A stretch of DNA of 64,000 nucleotides, taken from contig NZ_CP026923.1 of the NCBI RefSeq assembly GCF_002950575.1, positions 806,001-870,000 of the forward strand. The letters are read 5' to 3'. The DNA is from Pontimonas salivibrio. GTDB taxonomy: Bacteria; Actinomycetota; Actinomycetes; Actinomycetales; Microbacteriaceae. A program made the position numbers and the translations under genes. Below are positions 18,088-25,026 of the stretch, one piece after another. The notes beneath the pieces are model-generated. The model was not told where the DNA came from. It ran no database searches and worked only from the letters and a program-made list of their open reading frames with translations. The first letter of the stretch is position 1. Each line of letters begins with the position of its first letter.

Positions 18088-18721
18088 GAGGTGGGGTGCG
18101 ACCGGTGAGGGAGTAATAGGCCTGGACGAGTTTCACCCGTGTGGCAGAACCGCGTGAACGCGGGGGGTCAAAAGCTTTGTGGATTCGAGAAATCGATGCC
18201 TCGACCGCTTTGTCAGTCACCCCAAGGCTTTCCGCAATCTCTCGCGTCGAGTGTCCAGTGGCCACCTGACGGAGGACTTCAAGTTGATGAGCGGTCAGTG
18301 TGGGCCCCGTCCGTTGGTCTGATCGCTGGGCGAGTCGGGGAGATTGTTTCGCCTGCAGGATGGTCTTTACCAGCTGGACCGGCGAGTCAAGGTCTGATTT
18401 GCGCAGAAAACGAGCCCCGACCGGGTCGGCCGGGGCGTCAGTGTGAAGAAGCCGGGGGTCTAGATAGCTCGTCAGCATCACAAGGCCGATGTGGGGCTGC
18501 TGTTTACGTAGCGCCACTGCCACGTGAAACCCCGTCGGGCCTGGCCCTAAATCGAGATCCAAAAGGGCAACGTCTGGTGTGTGGGTCTGGCATAGCTCGA
18601 GCGCCTCGGCTGGCTCTGCCGTCTCGGCTGACACAGTGACGTCTAGAGAGCGCAGAGTTTGGCTGAGAAGACTGCGCGTGAAGTGGTCATCTTCGACGAT
18701 TACGACAGAGGCCCGCGTCAT
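18080..18721 (-). CDS. NarL/LuxR-family response regulator
   Basis: 213 residues. The receiver domain has the acidic pocket VEDDH near the N-terminus, phospho-acceptor Asp in ALLDLDLG (about residue 57), Thr/Ser in LTSY and Lys in RKSD. The C-terminal LuxR-type HTH reads LTAHQLEVLRQVATGHSTREIAESLGVTDKAVEASISRI. It is cognate to the overlapping kinase gene downstream. The ATG at 18721 is preceded at 6 nt by a -10 box TATACT (18733-18728), so the mRNA is probably leaderless. Confidence 0.9.
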   Translation of the reverse strand: MTRASVVIVEDDHFTRSLLSQTLRSLDVTVSAETAEPAEALELCQTHTPDVALLDLDLGPGPTGFHVAVALRKQQPHIGLVMLTSYLDPRLLHTDAPADPVGARFLRKSDLDSPVQLVKTILQAKQSPRLAQRSDQRTGPTLTAHQLEVLRQVATGHSTREIAESLGVTDKAVEASISRIHKAFDPPRSRGSATRVKLVQAYYSLTGRTPPRA

Positions 18722-18727
18722 GTTCTC

Positions 18728-18733
18728 AGTATA
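18728..18733 (-). promoter_or_regulatory. -10 box (TATACT) for a leaderless response-regulator mRNA
   Basis: TATACT on the minus strand, then 6 nt (GAGAAC), then the ATG of the response regulator. Transcription would begin at or next to the start codon. No convincing -35 is visible. Confidence 0.55.
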
Positions 18734-19293
18734 TGAAGGGGTGGGCTAGAGGAGACCGCCGCCATTGCCGCATTCGCTGTCTTACACAGTCTTGGATCCG
18801 CAGCTTATCTTCCCTCTTGATCATCGGCTGACAGCAACGTCATCTTTGAAAGCATCGACCGCTGTGGTAGTCGTCTTGCGCTGAGAATCGTCGTGTGCGT
18901 TGATTCGAACGGTTTGATACTCCGGGAGACACGAGAAGCCCAGTAGCCGATGGTCAGACCCGGGACTTTACTCCAACTCCCGGCCCGGCGCTCGTGCAAA
19001 AGCATCCCCTTCGTCTCTTTGTTGGCGTCGGAATCTTAGTGTGGTGGCCACAAGCGAACAGTACACCGATTTTGCCGAAGCGGCGGATTCGGGAGGGTTG
19101 CATTACCCTTAGGTCGTGACGTCATTAGACCACGAGTCCGATTTTCCGAAGCTGCCGGTGTGCGCCTTCTGGAAGCGTTCGAGTCGAAGCAGTCTCCAAA
19201 GCCCGATACACAGTCGGGGGAGTGAAGATGTCGAGCTCAACAGAGAAACGTTTTTCTCTCGAATAGACTTGAACTCTGTGGCAAGAAAGCCAT
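18734..19293. other. Gene-free stretch before the second tRNA-Met
   Basis: About 560 bases between the response regulator and the tRNA. Short open frames occur on both strands, but none has a plausible start with ribosome-binding site, protein-like composition or recognisable motif. It may contain decayed element sequence. Confidence 0.4.
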
Positions 19294-19370
19294 GGGGCGG
19301 TAGCTCAGCTGGTTAGAGCCCCGAACTCATAATTCGGTCGTCGCGGGTTCAAGTCCCGACCGCCCTACCA
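19294..19370 (+). tRNA. tRNA-Met (anticodon CAT), chimeric 3' half with encoded CCA
   Basis: 77 nt including CCA. The 5' half (acceptor, D arm to GAGC) is identical to the tRNA at 12242. From the anticodon stem on it differs: stem CCGAA/TTCGG around loop CTCATAA, T stem GCGGG/CCCGA with a G-A mismatch at the outer pair, and an encoded CCA that the other copy lacks. A displaced 3' half matching the other tRNA lies about 137 nt downstream. This is the pattern left when an integrative element inserts in the anticodon region and supplies a replacement 3' half. Confidence 0.85.
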
Positions 19371-19379
19371 AGGGGCATC

Positions 19380-19550
19380 GAATGCACATTAAATGCACTT
19401 CACCATCCATCACCTTCCAACACCATCCACGCTAACCCTCACCTGTTTACTGGCATCCGCACCGTCAGCTAACACCCTCTAACACCAGCTAATACCTAGG
19501 CATCGAACTCATAATCCGTCGGTCACGGTTTCAAGTCCCGTCCGCCCTAC
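19380..19550 (+). repeat. 171-bp direct repeat, copy 1, ending in a tRNA-Met 3'-half (attachment remnant)
   Basis: Nearly identical in its last 130 nt to 21550-21720 and of the same length. It contains short iterated motifs (CACCATCCA, GCTAACACC) that could be integrase arm sites. It ends with a 44-nt tRNA-Met 3' half (19507-19550) that differs by one base from the tRNA at 12242. Confidence 0.8.
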
Positions 19551-19654
19551 CGAGCCTCACCGGCCGCTCTAGCGTTAACGTGGGGTTAATGTGCCTGTGT
19601 ACTCTGGAGGGTGGAGCTGACGCCGAAGAGGGCATTGCTCGCTGAGGAGGGCGA

Positions 19655-20503
19655 ATGTCGCTGGCACAAGCGGAAGAGCTTCCCCAAGCCTTTGAGCCCA
19701 AGATTTACGTTCCCCCACGGTTGAGGGGAATCGTCGATTTCATTGGCGAAATGGAGCAGGACCGGCGCGGCCGAGCGCTGATTATGCCCGAGGGTAAAGT
19801 CGAAATCGCCTTTTTTCTCGAGGGCAGTGATGTTGCGGAATTTTATATGGGCGAGGACTCGCCCGCTGATCGTGGCGTCCGCAAAGAAACCTCCCTCATC
19901 TTTTCCGTCGCTAACCGACCACAAATCGTCGCGGGGCAAATTCACGTTTTGCTCGCTCTGATGAGCCCGGCTGCGGCCATGTTGTTGTTCGGAATTCCGG
20001 CTTCTGCACTCGCGAATCGGTCCGTTGAGCCCCGGGAGGTGGGGGTAGACGTTCGACCCCTCGAAGACGTCTTGAGGAGGCTTCCAAACTTTGAGATGCG
20101 ATCGCGAGCTCTCGAGGCCTGGATGGTGAAGAGACTGGGAGCCGTCGCGGACTTGCCGGACTTCATCTCCTTCCGCGGTGCGCTGGTTGATTTGTTCCGA
20201 GATGGCCGGGATGTTCCGAAGGTTGACCAGGTGATGGATCTCACCGGCTACTCGCGGGCGCACGCGAATCGACTCTCGCGCCAATGGATGGGGTTGTCGC
20301 TGGAGAAGACTCTCGCTCTCAAGCGGTATCGGAAGGCGCTGAGGCTCGTCAATTCGCCGATGCCACTGGCTGATGTAGCTGCCGCGGCGGGTTATTTTGA
20401 CCAGGCTCATTTCACCCACAGGTTTACCGAGTACTCCGGAATCTCGCCCAGCAACTATCGACAGACCCTACGGACCGGGGCGGACCACCTTCATCTCGCC
20501 TAG
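19655..20503 (+). CDS. AraC-family transcriptional regulator
   Basis: 282 residues. The C-terminal double HTH (about residues 185-275) shows the AraC pattern: VDQVMDLTGYSRAHANRLSR, then ADVAAAAGYFDQAHFTHRFTEYSGISPSNYR. The N-terminal domain resembles the DUF6597-type sensor seen in small AraC regulators (PPRLRGIVDFI, PEGKVEIAFFL); ligand unknown. The ATG has GAGGAGGG 5-7 nt upstream. It lies between the two 171-bp repeats with two small membrane-protein genes downstream on the same strand, so it is probably cargo of the same element and may regulate them. Confidence 0.88.
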   Translation: MSLAQAEELPQAFEPKIYVPPRLRGIVDFIGEMEQDRRGRALIMPEGKVEIAFFLEGSDVAEFYMGEDSPADRGVRKETSLIFSVANRPQIVAGQIHVLLALMSPAAAMLLFGIPASALANRSVEPREVGVDVRPLEDVLRRLPNFEMRSRALEAWMVKRLGAVADLPDFISFRGALVDLFRDGRDVPKVDQVMDLTGYSRAHANRLSRQWMGLSLEKTLALKRYRKALRLVNSPMPLADVAAAAGYFDQAHFTHRFTEYSGISPSNYRQTLRTGADHLHLA

Positions 20504-20614
20504 TGGCCCTCGGGGGCTCGCGAAACATGCTCATCTCGTACAAGACTGCCCTTCCCTAATTTTGAATAATCGTGACAAGCGCAGCTCGCGCCCACGTCAA
20601 GGAAAGGTTGTTCA

Positions 20615-21019
20615 GTGAGAAAGTTTTTTAGCCCAGTGGGTTGGCTACTGTTCAGTACATTGTTCTGGGGAATGGGCGTCACGATGACGCTGTTCTTCAC
20701 AGAAGAAGCGAACGCGGCCGGAGGCTTCTCGACCGCTGAGGCAGATGTTGCCGCCACAACGTTCTACTCCCTTGTTTTCATGGGTGGTTATCTCCTTGCG
20801 GCTGCAGGGATTGGCTACTTCGCGCGGGGGGCGACCCGCGCTCGCCTCACCTTTGGCATGGGCGTGAGCATCCTTTTCTGGGTGCTTCTCGGATTGCTCG
20901 TTCTCGTCGGGCCTGTTGTTGGTTACAGCAATTTTGCGCCGGACTTTGGAATTATCCCGATGGTGGCAGCCCTCGGCATGATGATTTCAGGCCTGCTCCA
21001 CTGGAACGACGAGGAGTAG
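20615..21019 (+). CDS. Small integral membrane protein, unknown function
   Basis: 134 residues from a GTG with AAGGAAAGG about 9-10 nt upstream. Four hydrophobic segments (about residues 8-28, 49-69, 78-100 and 110-127) and a short acidic tail. I do not recognise a family. The next gene starts 3 nt after its stop and encodes another small membrane protein. They are probably co-transcribed and may form a complex. Confidence 0.7.
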   Translation: MRKFFSPVGWLLFSTLFWGMGVTMTLFFTEEANAAGGFSTAEADVAATTFYSLVFMGGYLLAAAGIGYFARGATRARLTFGMGVSILFWVLLGLLVLVGPVVGYSNFAPDFGIIPMVAALGMMISGLLHWNDEE

Positions 21020-21022
21020 GCG

Positions 21023-21373
21023 ATGAAACTCACCAGTGAACAACTTGTTCCGTGGTTCAACCATCGGGTCTATCCCATGGTGGCGTGGGTTCTCGTCCAC
21101 TTTGTGTTGGGAGCCCTCTTTGTCATGGCATTTGGGATTGCCGGCCATGGGTCGGGAATACCTCTGTTCATTATTTCCGTCGCTGAGACTCTCGGTGTGC
21201 TGTTGTTTGTTATGTCGACGATTGATGACATGAAACGGCTCAGCGAGGATATGGCTGAGGACTTTAGGTCAACCCGATTCGGTTCGTCCTTTGCCGGTTT
21301 TGGAGTCTTCGCCTTCATCTTCTCCGTCCTCATCATTGCCGTGCCGGTAGCGCACGGTCTGCTGTTTTTATAG
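21023..21373 (+). CDS. Small integral membrane protein, unknown function
   Basis: 116 residues with three hydrophobic segments (about 18-40, 46-64 and 90-114). Its ribosome-binding site GAGGAG overlaps the stop region of the preceding gene, so translation is coupled. No family recognised. A hairpin without U-tract follows its stop at 21387. Confidence 0.7.
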   Translation: MKLTSEQLVPWFNHRVYPMVAWVLVHFVLGALFVMAFGIAGHGSGIPLFIISVAETLGVLLFVMSTIDDMKRLSEDMAEDFRSTRFGSSFAGFGVFAFIFSVLIIAVPVAHGLLFL

Positions 21374-21386
21374 CGAGAGGTTGAGT

Positions 21387-21419
21387 CGCCCGGGTTCTTA
21401 CGTCCTTGGAGCCCGGGCG
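21387..21419 (+). terminator. Possible terminator hairpin
   Basis: CGCCCGGG (21387-21394) pairs perfectly with CCCGGGCG (21412-21419) across a 17-nt loop. It lies 14 nt after the stop of the second small membrane-protein gene. No U-tract. Confidence 0.45.
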
Positions 21420-21549
21420 CAACTCTGCAGCTCTACGAGAGCTCAGTGCGCACGGATCGTAGAGAATCAAGAACCAATCAGAGAAAAAGGAATCCCGAGA
21501 CTCATGAAATCCGTAAGAACCGCATACGCGTTACCTGTCGCGGAGTGAT

Positions 21550-21720
21550 GAATGCACATTCAGTGCACATCTTGTCCTCACACACCCCAACACCATCCAC
21601 GCTAAACCTCACCCGTTTACTGGCATCCGCACCGTCAGCTAACACCCTCTGACACCAGCTAATACCTAGGCATCGAACTCATAATCCGTCGGTCACGGGT
21701 TCAAGTCCCGTCCGCCCTAC
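21550..21720 (+). repeat. 171-bp direct repeat, copy 2, ending in a tRNA-Met 3'-half (attachment remnant)
   Basis: Second copy of the repeat at 19380-19550. Its last 44 nt (21677-21720) are identical to the 3' end of the tRNA-Met at 12242, starting in the anticodon loop. The two copies bracket the AraC/membrane-protein segment as left and right attachment-type ends. No integrase gene is found between them. Confidence 0.8.
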
Positions 21721-21933
21721 TGGGCCAAAATTTTTGCAGTGGCGATTATGAGTTGGTTATGAGTGTGTGGCTAGTTGGGGACTGTTTGTCCACAGAGCTG
21801 CCATAGAGCACAGTTTCACGGATCCTCGTCCTGGTCTCACGAGTGCTTGTTTGCTTCGCCACACTGTGAGCATGACTGAACTGCAGCTTCAGGGAATTGG
21901 GTGTTTCTGCTCGGGGAATGGTGGTTGCCCGTA

Positions 21934-21962
21934 TGTCACAAAAATAGTAGTATTTTGTGACA
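21934..21962. promoter_or_regulatory. Operator/promoter of the AbiE toxin-antitoxin operon
   Basis: 10-bp perfect inverted repeat TGTCACAAAA / TTTTGTGACA around a 9-nt centre. A -10 box TAGTAT (21948-21953) lies inside it, a -35-like TTGCCC (21925-21930) lies 17 nt further upstream, and the last base of the repeat is the A of the antitoxin ATG. The position is ideal for autorepression by AbiEi. Confidence 0.7.
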
Positions 21963-22555
21963 TGACGGCACTGACGGCATCGCAGGCGATTCGCGAAACA
22001 CCCCTCGGCTCTTTTGTTCCGCTGAGTGCCCTTCCGGGGCCTTCCGACGCGGCCCGGCAGGCGGCGTCGCGAGCGACGCGGTCTGGCGAATTGGTGACGG
22101 TAAAGCCTGGACTTTACTATCGGGGCGGCAAGACCAGATACGGCACGACCAGACCTCCGGTTGAAGACATTGTCCGTGAGGTGTGGGGTTCCACTGGAGT
22201 CGGACCCGCGGGTTTTTCTGCCGCCAGAGAGTGGGGTGTGACAACGCAGGTCCCGGCGACCTACCATGTCGCAGCGTTGTGGACGGTGGCGCCCATCGAC
22301 GGAGTGACCCAGTATTCGAGGCGTAATAGGGCTCGAGGGGAATTGAATCAGAAAGAGATTGCCCTGGTGGAGTTGTTGCGTGACCCTCGAGTGTTTGTTG
22401 AAAGTGGCTGGCAATCTCTGGTTGATCGCTACACAGAAGCTCAAGCGCGGGGATTGGTTCGTGGAAGCTTTCTTGAACACGCCGTCGCGTCCGAGCGAAA
22501 CCAATCAGTTCGAGGCAATTTCGCGACACTGATGGCCGATGTGGCGCGTTCGTGA
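21962..22555 (+). CDS. abiEi: AbiEi-type antitoxin of a type IV toxin-antitoxin system
   Basis: 197 residues. The N-terminal part looks like the AbiEi winged-helix (SQAIRETPLGSFVPLSALP, then GELVTVKPGLYYRG). The rest fits the AbiEi C-terminal domain (GFSAAREWGVTTQVPATYHVAAL). In this family the antitoxin represses its own promoter by binding inverted repeats and counteracts a nucleotidyltransferase toxin. The ATG at 21962 was chosen because a promoter-operator palindrome ends on it; an open frame extends upstream to 21767 but would read through that operator. The stop overlaps the toxin start (GTGA). Confidence 0.85.
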   Translation: MTALTASQAIRETPLGSFVPLSALPGPSDAARQAASRATRSGELVTVKPGLYYRGGKTRYGTTRPPVEDIVREVWGSTGVGPAGFSAAREWGVTTQVPATYHVAALWTVAPIDGVTQYSRRNRARGELNQKEIALVELLRDPRVFVESGWQSLVDRYTEAQARGLVRGSFLEHAVASERNQSVRGNFATLMADVARS

Positions 22556-23538
22556 CCGCACGTCTTCGCGATCACCCTGACGACCTGACGGCGCTCATTC
22601 AGCAAACGGCTAATGCGCTGGGAGTTCCGGTCTCTCATGTGGAGAAGGACTTCTGGGTGACAGAAGTCCTTCGCGTAGCGAGCGCACCCCGGGAAGTGCG
22701 CCTGACTGATGGGTCAAGGGCTGCTGTCACTTTGACCTTCAAAGGCGGCACCAGCCTCAGCAGGGTGTTTGGAATAATCGACCGTTTTTCAGAAGACGTC
22801 GATCTCATCGCACATTTCCCTGATGGAGCCAGCCCGCAGGCGCGTCATACGTTGCTCAAAGCCGTGGATAGGGCCGTGCAGGAGCATCTTGGTGTGGCGA
22901 CAGAGCACGTAGAGGTCCAGTCTTCGACGGTCGGTGTGAAGCGGTTCACCGCCTACCCCTATCGAATGCACCAGAGCGATCGTAACCTTAAGGATCGAGT
23001 AGTGCTCGAACTGGGCAGTAGGGGAGGGGGTGCTCCTTCTGCCCGCCACCCATACCGCTCTCTTGTCGCGGACTTTGCCCTTGCAGTCCTCGGCGGCACT
23101 ACCTCGGACTGGGAAGAGTTTGCGCCCTTCGACGTCACCGTTCTGGCCCCGGAGCGCACTCTTCTAGAGAAACTCGCTGCTGTCCATGACGCGGCCTCAC
23201 GGCTCGACACCGAGAGACTTTTGCGCGGTGGACGTCATTTCTATGACATCTATCGCCTGCTGCGCGACTCTCGAATTGCTGAGGCTCTTGGCGTCTTGGG
23301 AGAAGAGGGAATCGCTGCCCTTGCCGAGGACATCGATAATCACAGTCTGGCGGGGGAATTTAGTGTCACGCCCCGCCCACCAGGCGGCTATGCCGATAGT
23401 CCGGCCTTCGATGAAGCCCACGAATGTTTCCCCTCAATCAAAGCCGGCTTCGAGGCATCACGTGCCCTCGTCTATGGCGAGGCTGTGACGATGAAGGAGG
23501 TCATTGAGACCGTCAGGCTGAACCGTGTGGTGATGTGA
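22552..23538 (+). CDS. abiEii: AbiEii/AbiGii-family nucleotidyltransferase toxin
   Basis: 328 residues. The N-terminus carries VEKDFWVTEVLR. The nucleotidyltransferase signature follows: FKGGTSLSRVF, then FSEDVDLIA with the metal-binding acidic residues, and later LLEKLAAVHDA and RHFYDIYRLL. These are diagnostic of the AbiEii/MenT-like group, whose members inhibit growth by nucleotide transfer and can abort phage infection. The GTG start overlaps the antitoxin stop by 4 nt. The pair sits just beyond a tRNA-Met attachment remnant and before an IS element, typical of a defence cargo. Confidence 0.9.
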   Translation: MTARLRDHPDDLTALIQQTANALGVPVSHVEKDFWVTEVLRVASAPREVRLTDGSRAAVTLTFKGGTSLSRVFGIIDRFSEDVDLIAHFPDGASPQARHTLLKAVDRAVQEHLGVATEHVEVQSSTVGVKRFTAYPYRMHQSDRNLKDRVVLELGSRGGGAPSARHPYRSLVADFALAVLGGTTSDWEEFAPFDVTVLAPERTLLEKLAAVHDAASRLDTERLLRGGRHFYDIYRLLRDSRIAEALGVLGEEGIAALAEDIDNHSLAGEFSVTPRPPGGYADSPAFDEAHECFPSIKAGFEASRALVYGEAVTMKEVIETVRLNRVVM

Positions 23539-23748
23539 GTCGAGTGCGTGAGGGGGCAAAATTGGACCCTGTCGACCAATCAGACCAAGCGTGTTTCGAT
23601 GCCCTGGGAGACGTCTCTTTCGAAATAGGACAGGTAAAGGGCAACCAGCCCACGTCGCCCTGATTGTTTCCCCACCAAAGGCTCCTCGAAAACTAAAATA
23701 ACCTCAAAGCTAACAAAGTAAGTGCAGGTGTGTGAACCGTACTGGGTT

Positions 23749-24688
23749 TTATAGAGACCCCAGAGTTGTGTTTTCTGCCAGCGCTTGCGCCTGACGGTTT
23801 TCAGCATAGAAGGCTTGCTCGAACTCTGCTGGTGGGACGTCGCCGATGAACCCGTGGAGGCGCTCCTGGTTATGCCAGTGGACCCACCCGAGGGTTGCAA
23901 GTTCTAGCTCTTCAACGCTTTTCCAGGGTCCGGGGTGTTCTGGTCCCCGAACGAGTTCCGCCTCGTAATACCCGTTCACGGTTTCCGCCAGGGCGTTATC
24001 AAAGGAATCACCAACGGTGCCAATCGATGGAACAGCGCCGATCTCGGCGAGGCGCTCCCCATAGCGAATAGACGTGAATTGACTGCCGGCGTCCGAGTGG
24101 CACCGCAAACCAGGGAGCTTTTTGCCCCTGGACCACCTCGCCATTTCAATGGCATCCAGGACGGTTTCTGTTTTCATCGTGGAGGCGACCCGCCACCCGA
24201 CGATCGTTCTGGAGTAGGCGTCAATGATGAAACACACGTATGCCACCCCCGCCCAGGTTACCGAACTTCAGGTCAGTCACCCACAGCTGGTTCGGCGCAG
24301 TTGACGAGAACACCCGTTTCACCAGGTCTGGATGTCTTACCGCCGTCGGGTCTGGTTTCGTTGTCTTTACGCGCTTAGAGCGCTTGACGCCTTCAATGCC
24401 AAGAGATCGCATGAGCCGGGCTATCTGATCCCGCCCAACATCGATCCCTGAGCGTCTCGCTGCCTTCCACAGTTTCCTAGCCCCATAGACCTTCCGGTTG
24501 TTCACCCAGAGGTCAAACAACTCAGCACCAATCACAGCGTCACTCAGTGTTCTCGCTGAAGGGGAACGGTCCCTTGCCGCATAGTAAGTACTTGGCGCCA
24601 CCTGCAAGACCTTGCAGATGAGCCAGGCACCAAGCTTGCGTCCTTCGACAATGTCGTCCTTGTTGCGGTTGACGAAATCAACTACAAC
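23749..24688 (-). pseudogene. IS3-family transposase orfB, frameshifted
   Basis: rve/DDE integrase of the IS3 orfB type. The upstream part (24688 to about 24262) reads DFVNRNKDDIVEGRKLGAWL, then KVYGARKLWKAARR, then NQLWVTDLKF. The downstream part restarts AYVCFIIDAYSRTIVGWRV and includes HSDAGSQF and ETVNGYYEAELV. Removing one of the two C bases at 24261-24262 (plus strand) restores FVTWAGVAYVCF, so a single inserted base caused the break. The three catalytic acidic positions are still visible across the two frames. Expression of full-length OrfAB would also need the usual -1 slip from orfA. Confidence 0.85.
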
Positions 24689-24969
24689 CGTTGTTGGCGG
24701 CCTGGCTCCACCGACGCGCGTTTCAGGATTTCGTTTTCCATCTCCAACACACGCGTCTTCCGACGCAGTTCAATGAGTTCCCGTTTCTCAGAACTGGTGA
24801 GTCCCTCAACACGTCCCGAGTCGACAGCGTCGATCGCCATCCAGCGACGCAGAGTCCCCTCGCTGATCCCTAAACCCTTCGCAACCTGGGCGCCAGGTTC
24901 CCCCACAGCGACCAGGTCAAGGGCTCGACGCCGGAACTCCGGCGGTTTCGCAGCTGGAATCACAGACAT
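24682..24969 (-). CDS. IS3-family transposase orfA (HTH protein)
   Basis: 95 residues, with a helix-turn-helix of the transposase_8 type (FRRRALDLVAVGEPGAQVAKGLGISEGTLRRW) followed by a leucine-rich coiled coil (LIELRRKTRVLEMENEILKRA). It binds IS ends. It overlaps the start of orfB in another frame, as usual for IS3. It is intact, although its partner is broken. Confidence 0.85.
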   Translation of the reverse strand: MSVIPAAKPPEFRRRALDLVAVGEPGAQVAKGLGISEGTLRRWMAIDAVDSGRVEGLTSSEKRELIELRRKTRVLEMENEILKRASVEPGRQQRL

Positions 24970-25026
24970 CCTTCCTTGGAAGCAATACCTCCAAACTTAG
25001 GTGTCCGTCAAACCGGGTCAAGCCCC

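Larger units (their letters stand above)
23733..25020 (-). mobile_element. IS3-family insertion sequence, inactivated
   Basis: About 1.29 kb, with orfA and orfB transposase frames on the minus strand. The right end begins TGACCCGGTTTGACGGACAC (read inward from 25020). The left end begins TGAACCGTACTGGG (from 23733) and ends similarly in GAGACC, so the termini are related but imperfect. No target duplication is obvious. orfB is broken by a one-base insertion near 24261. The right end lies 6 nt from the stop of the glycosyltransferase gene. Confidence 0.8.

Noticed and set aside
19436-19550. CRISPR-like array
   Set aside because: The short repeated motifs (GCTAACACC, CACCATCCA) are irregular, not spacer-separated, and belong to the attachment repeat; no cas genes nearby.
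19501-19550. A third tRNA gene
   Set aside because: Only the 3' half is present; no D arm or 5' acceptor strand precedes it. The same holds for 21671-21720.
21767-21961. N-terminal extension of AbiEi
   Set aside because: It would run through the promoter-operator dyad and the extra residues do not resemble the family.
21746-22529. Long minus-strand frames opposite the AbiEi gene
   Set aside because: They are antisense to a convincing AbiEi gene with operator and coupled toxin, and their translations are Arg/Ser/Pro-rich without motifs.
23580-23732. Gene fragment between AbiEii and the IS element
   Set aside because: A short minus-strand frame ends here but has no identifiable family and could be chance.
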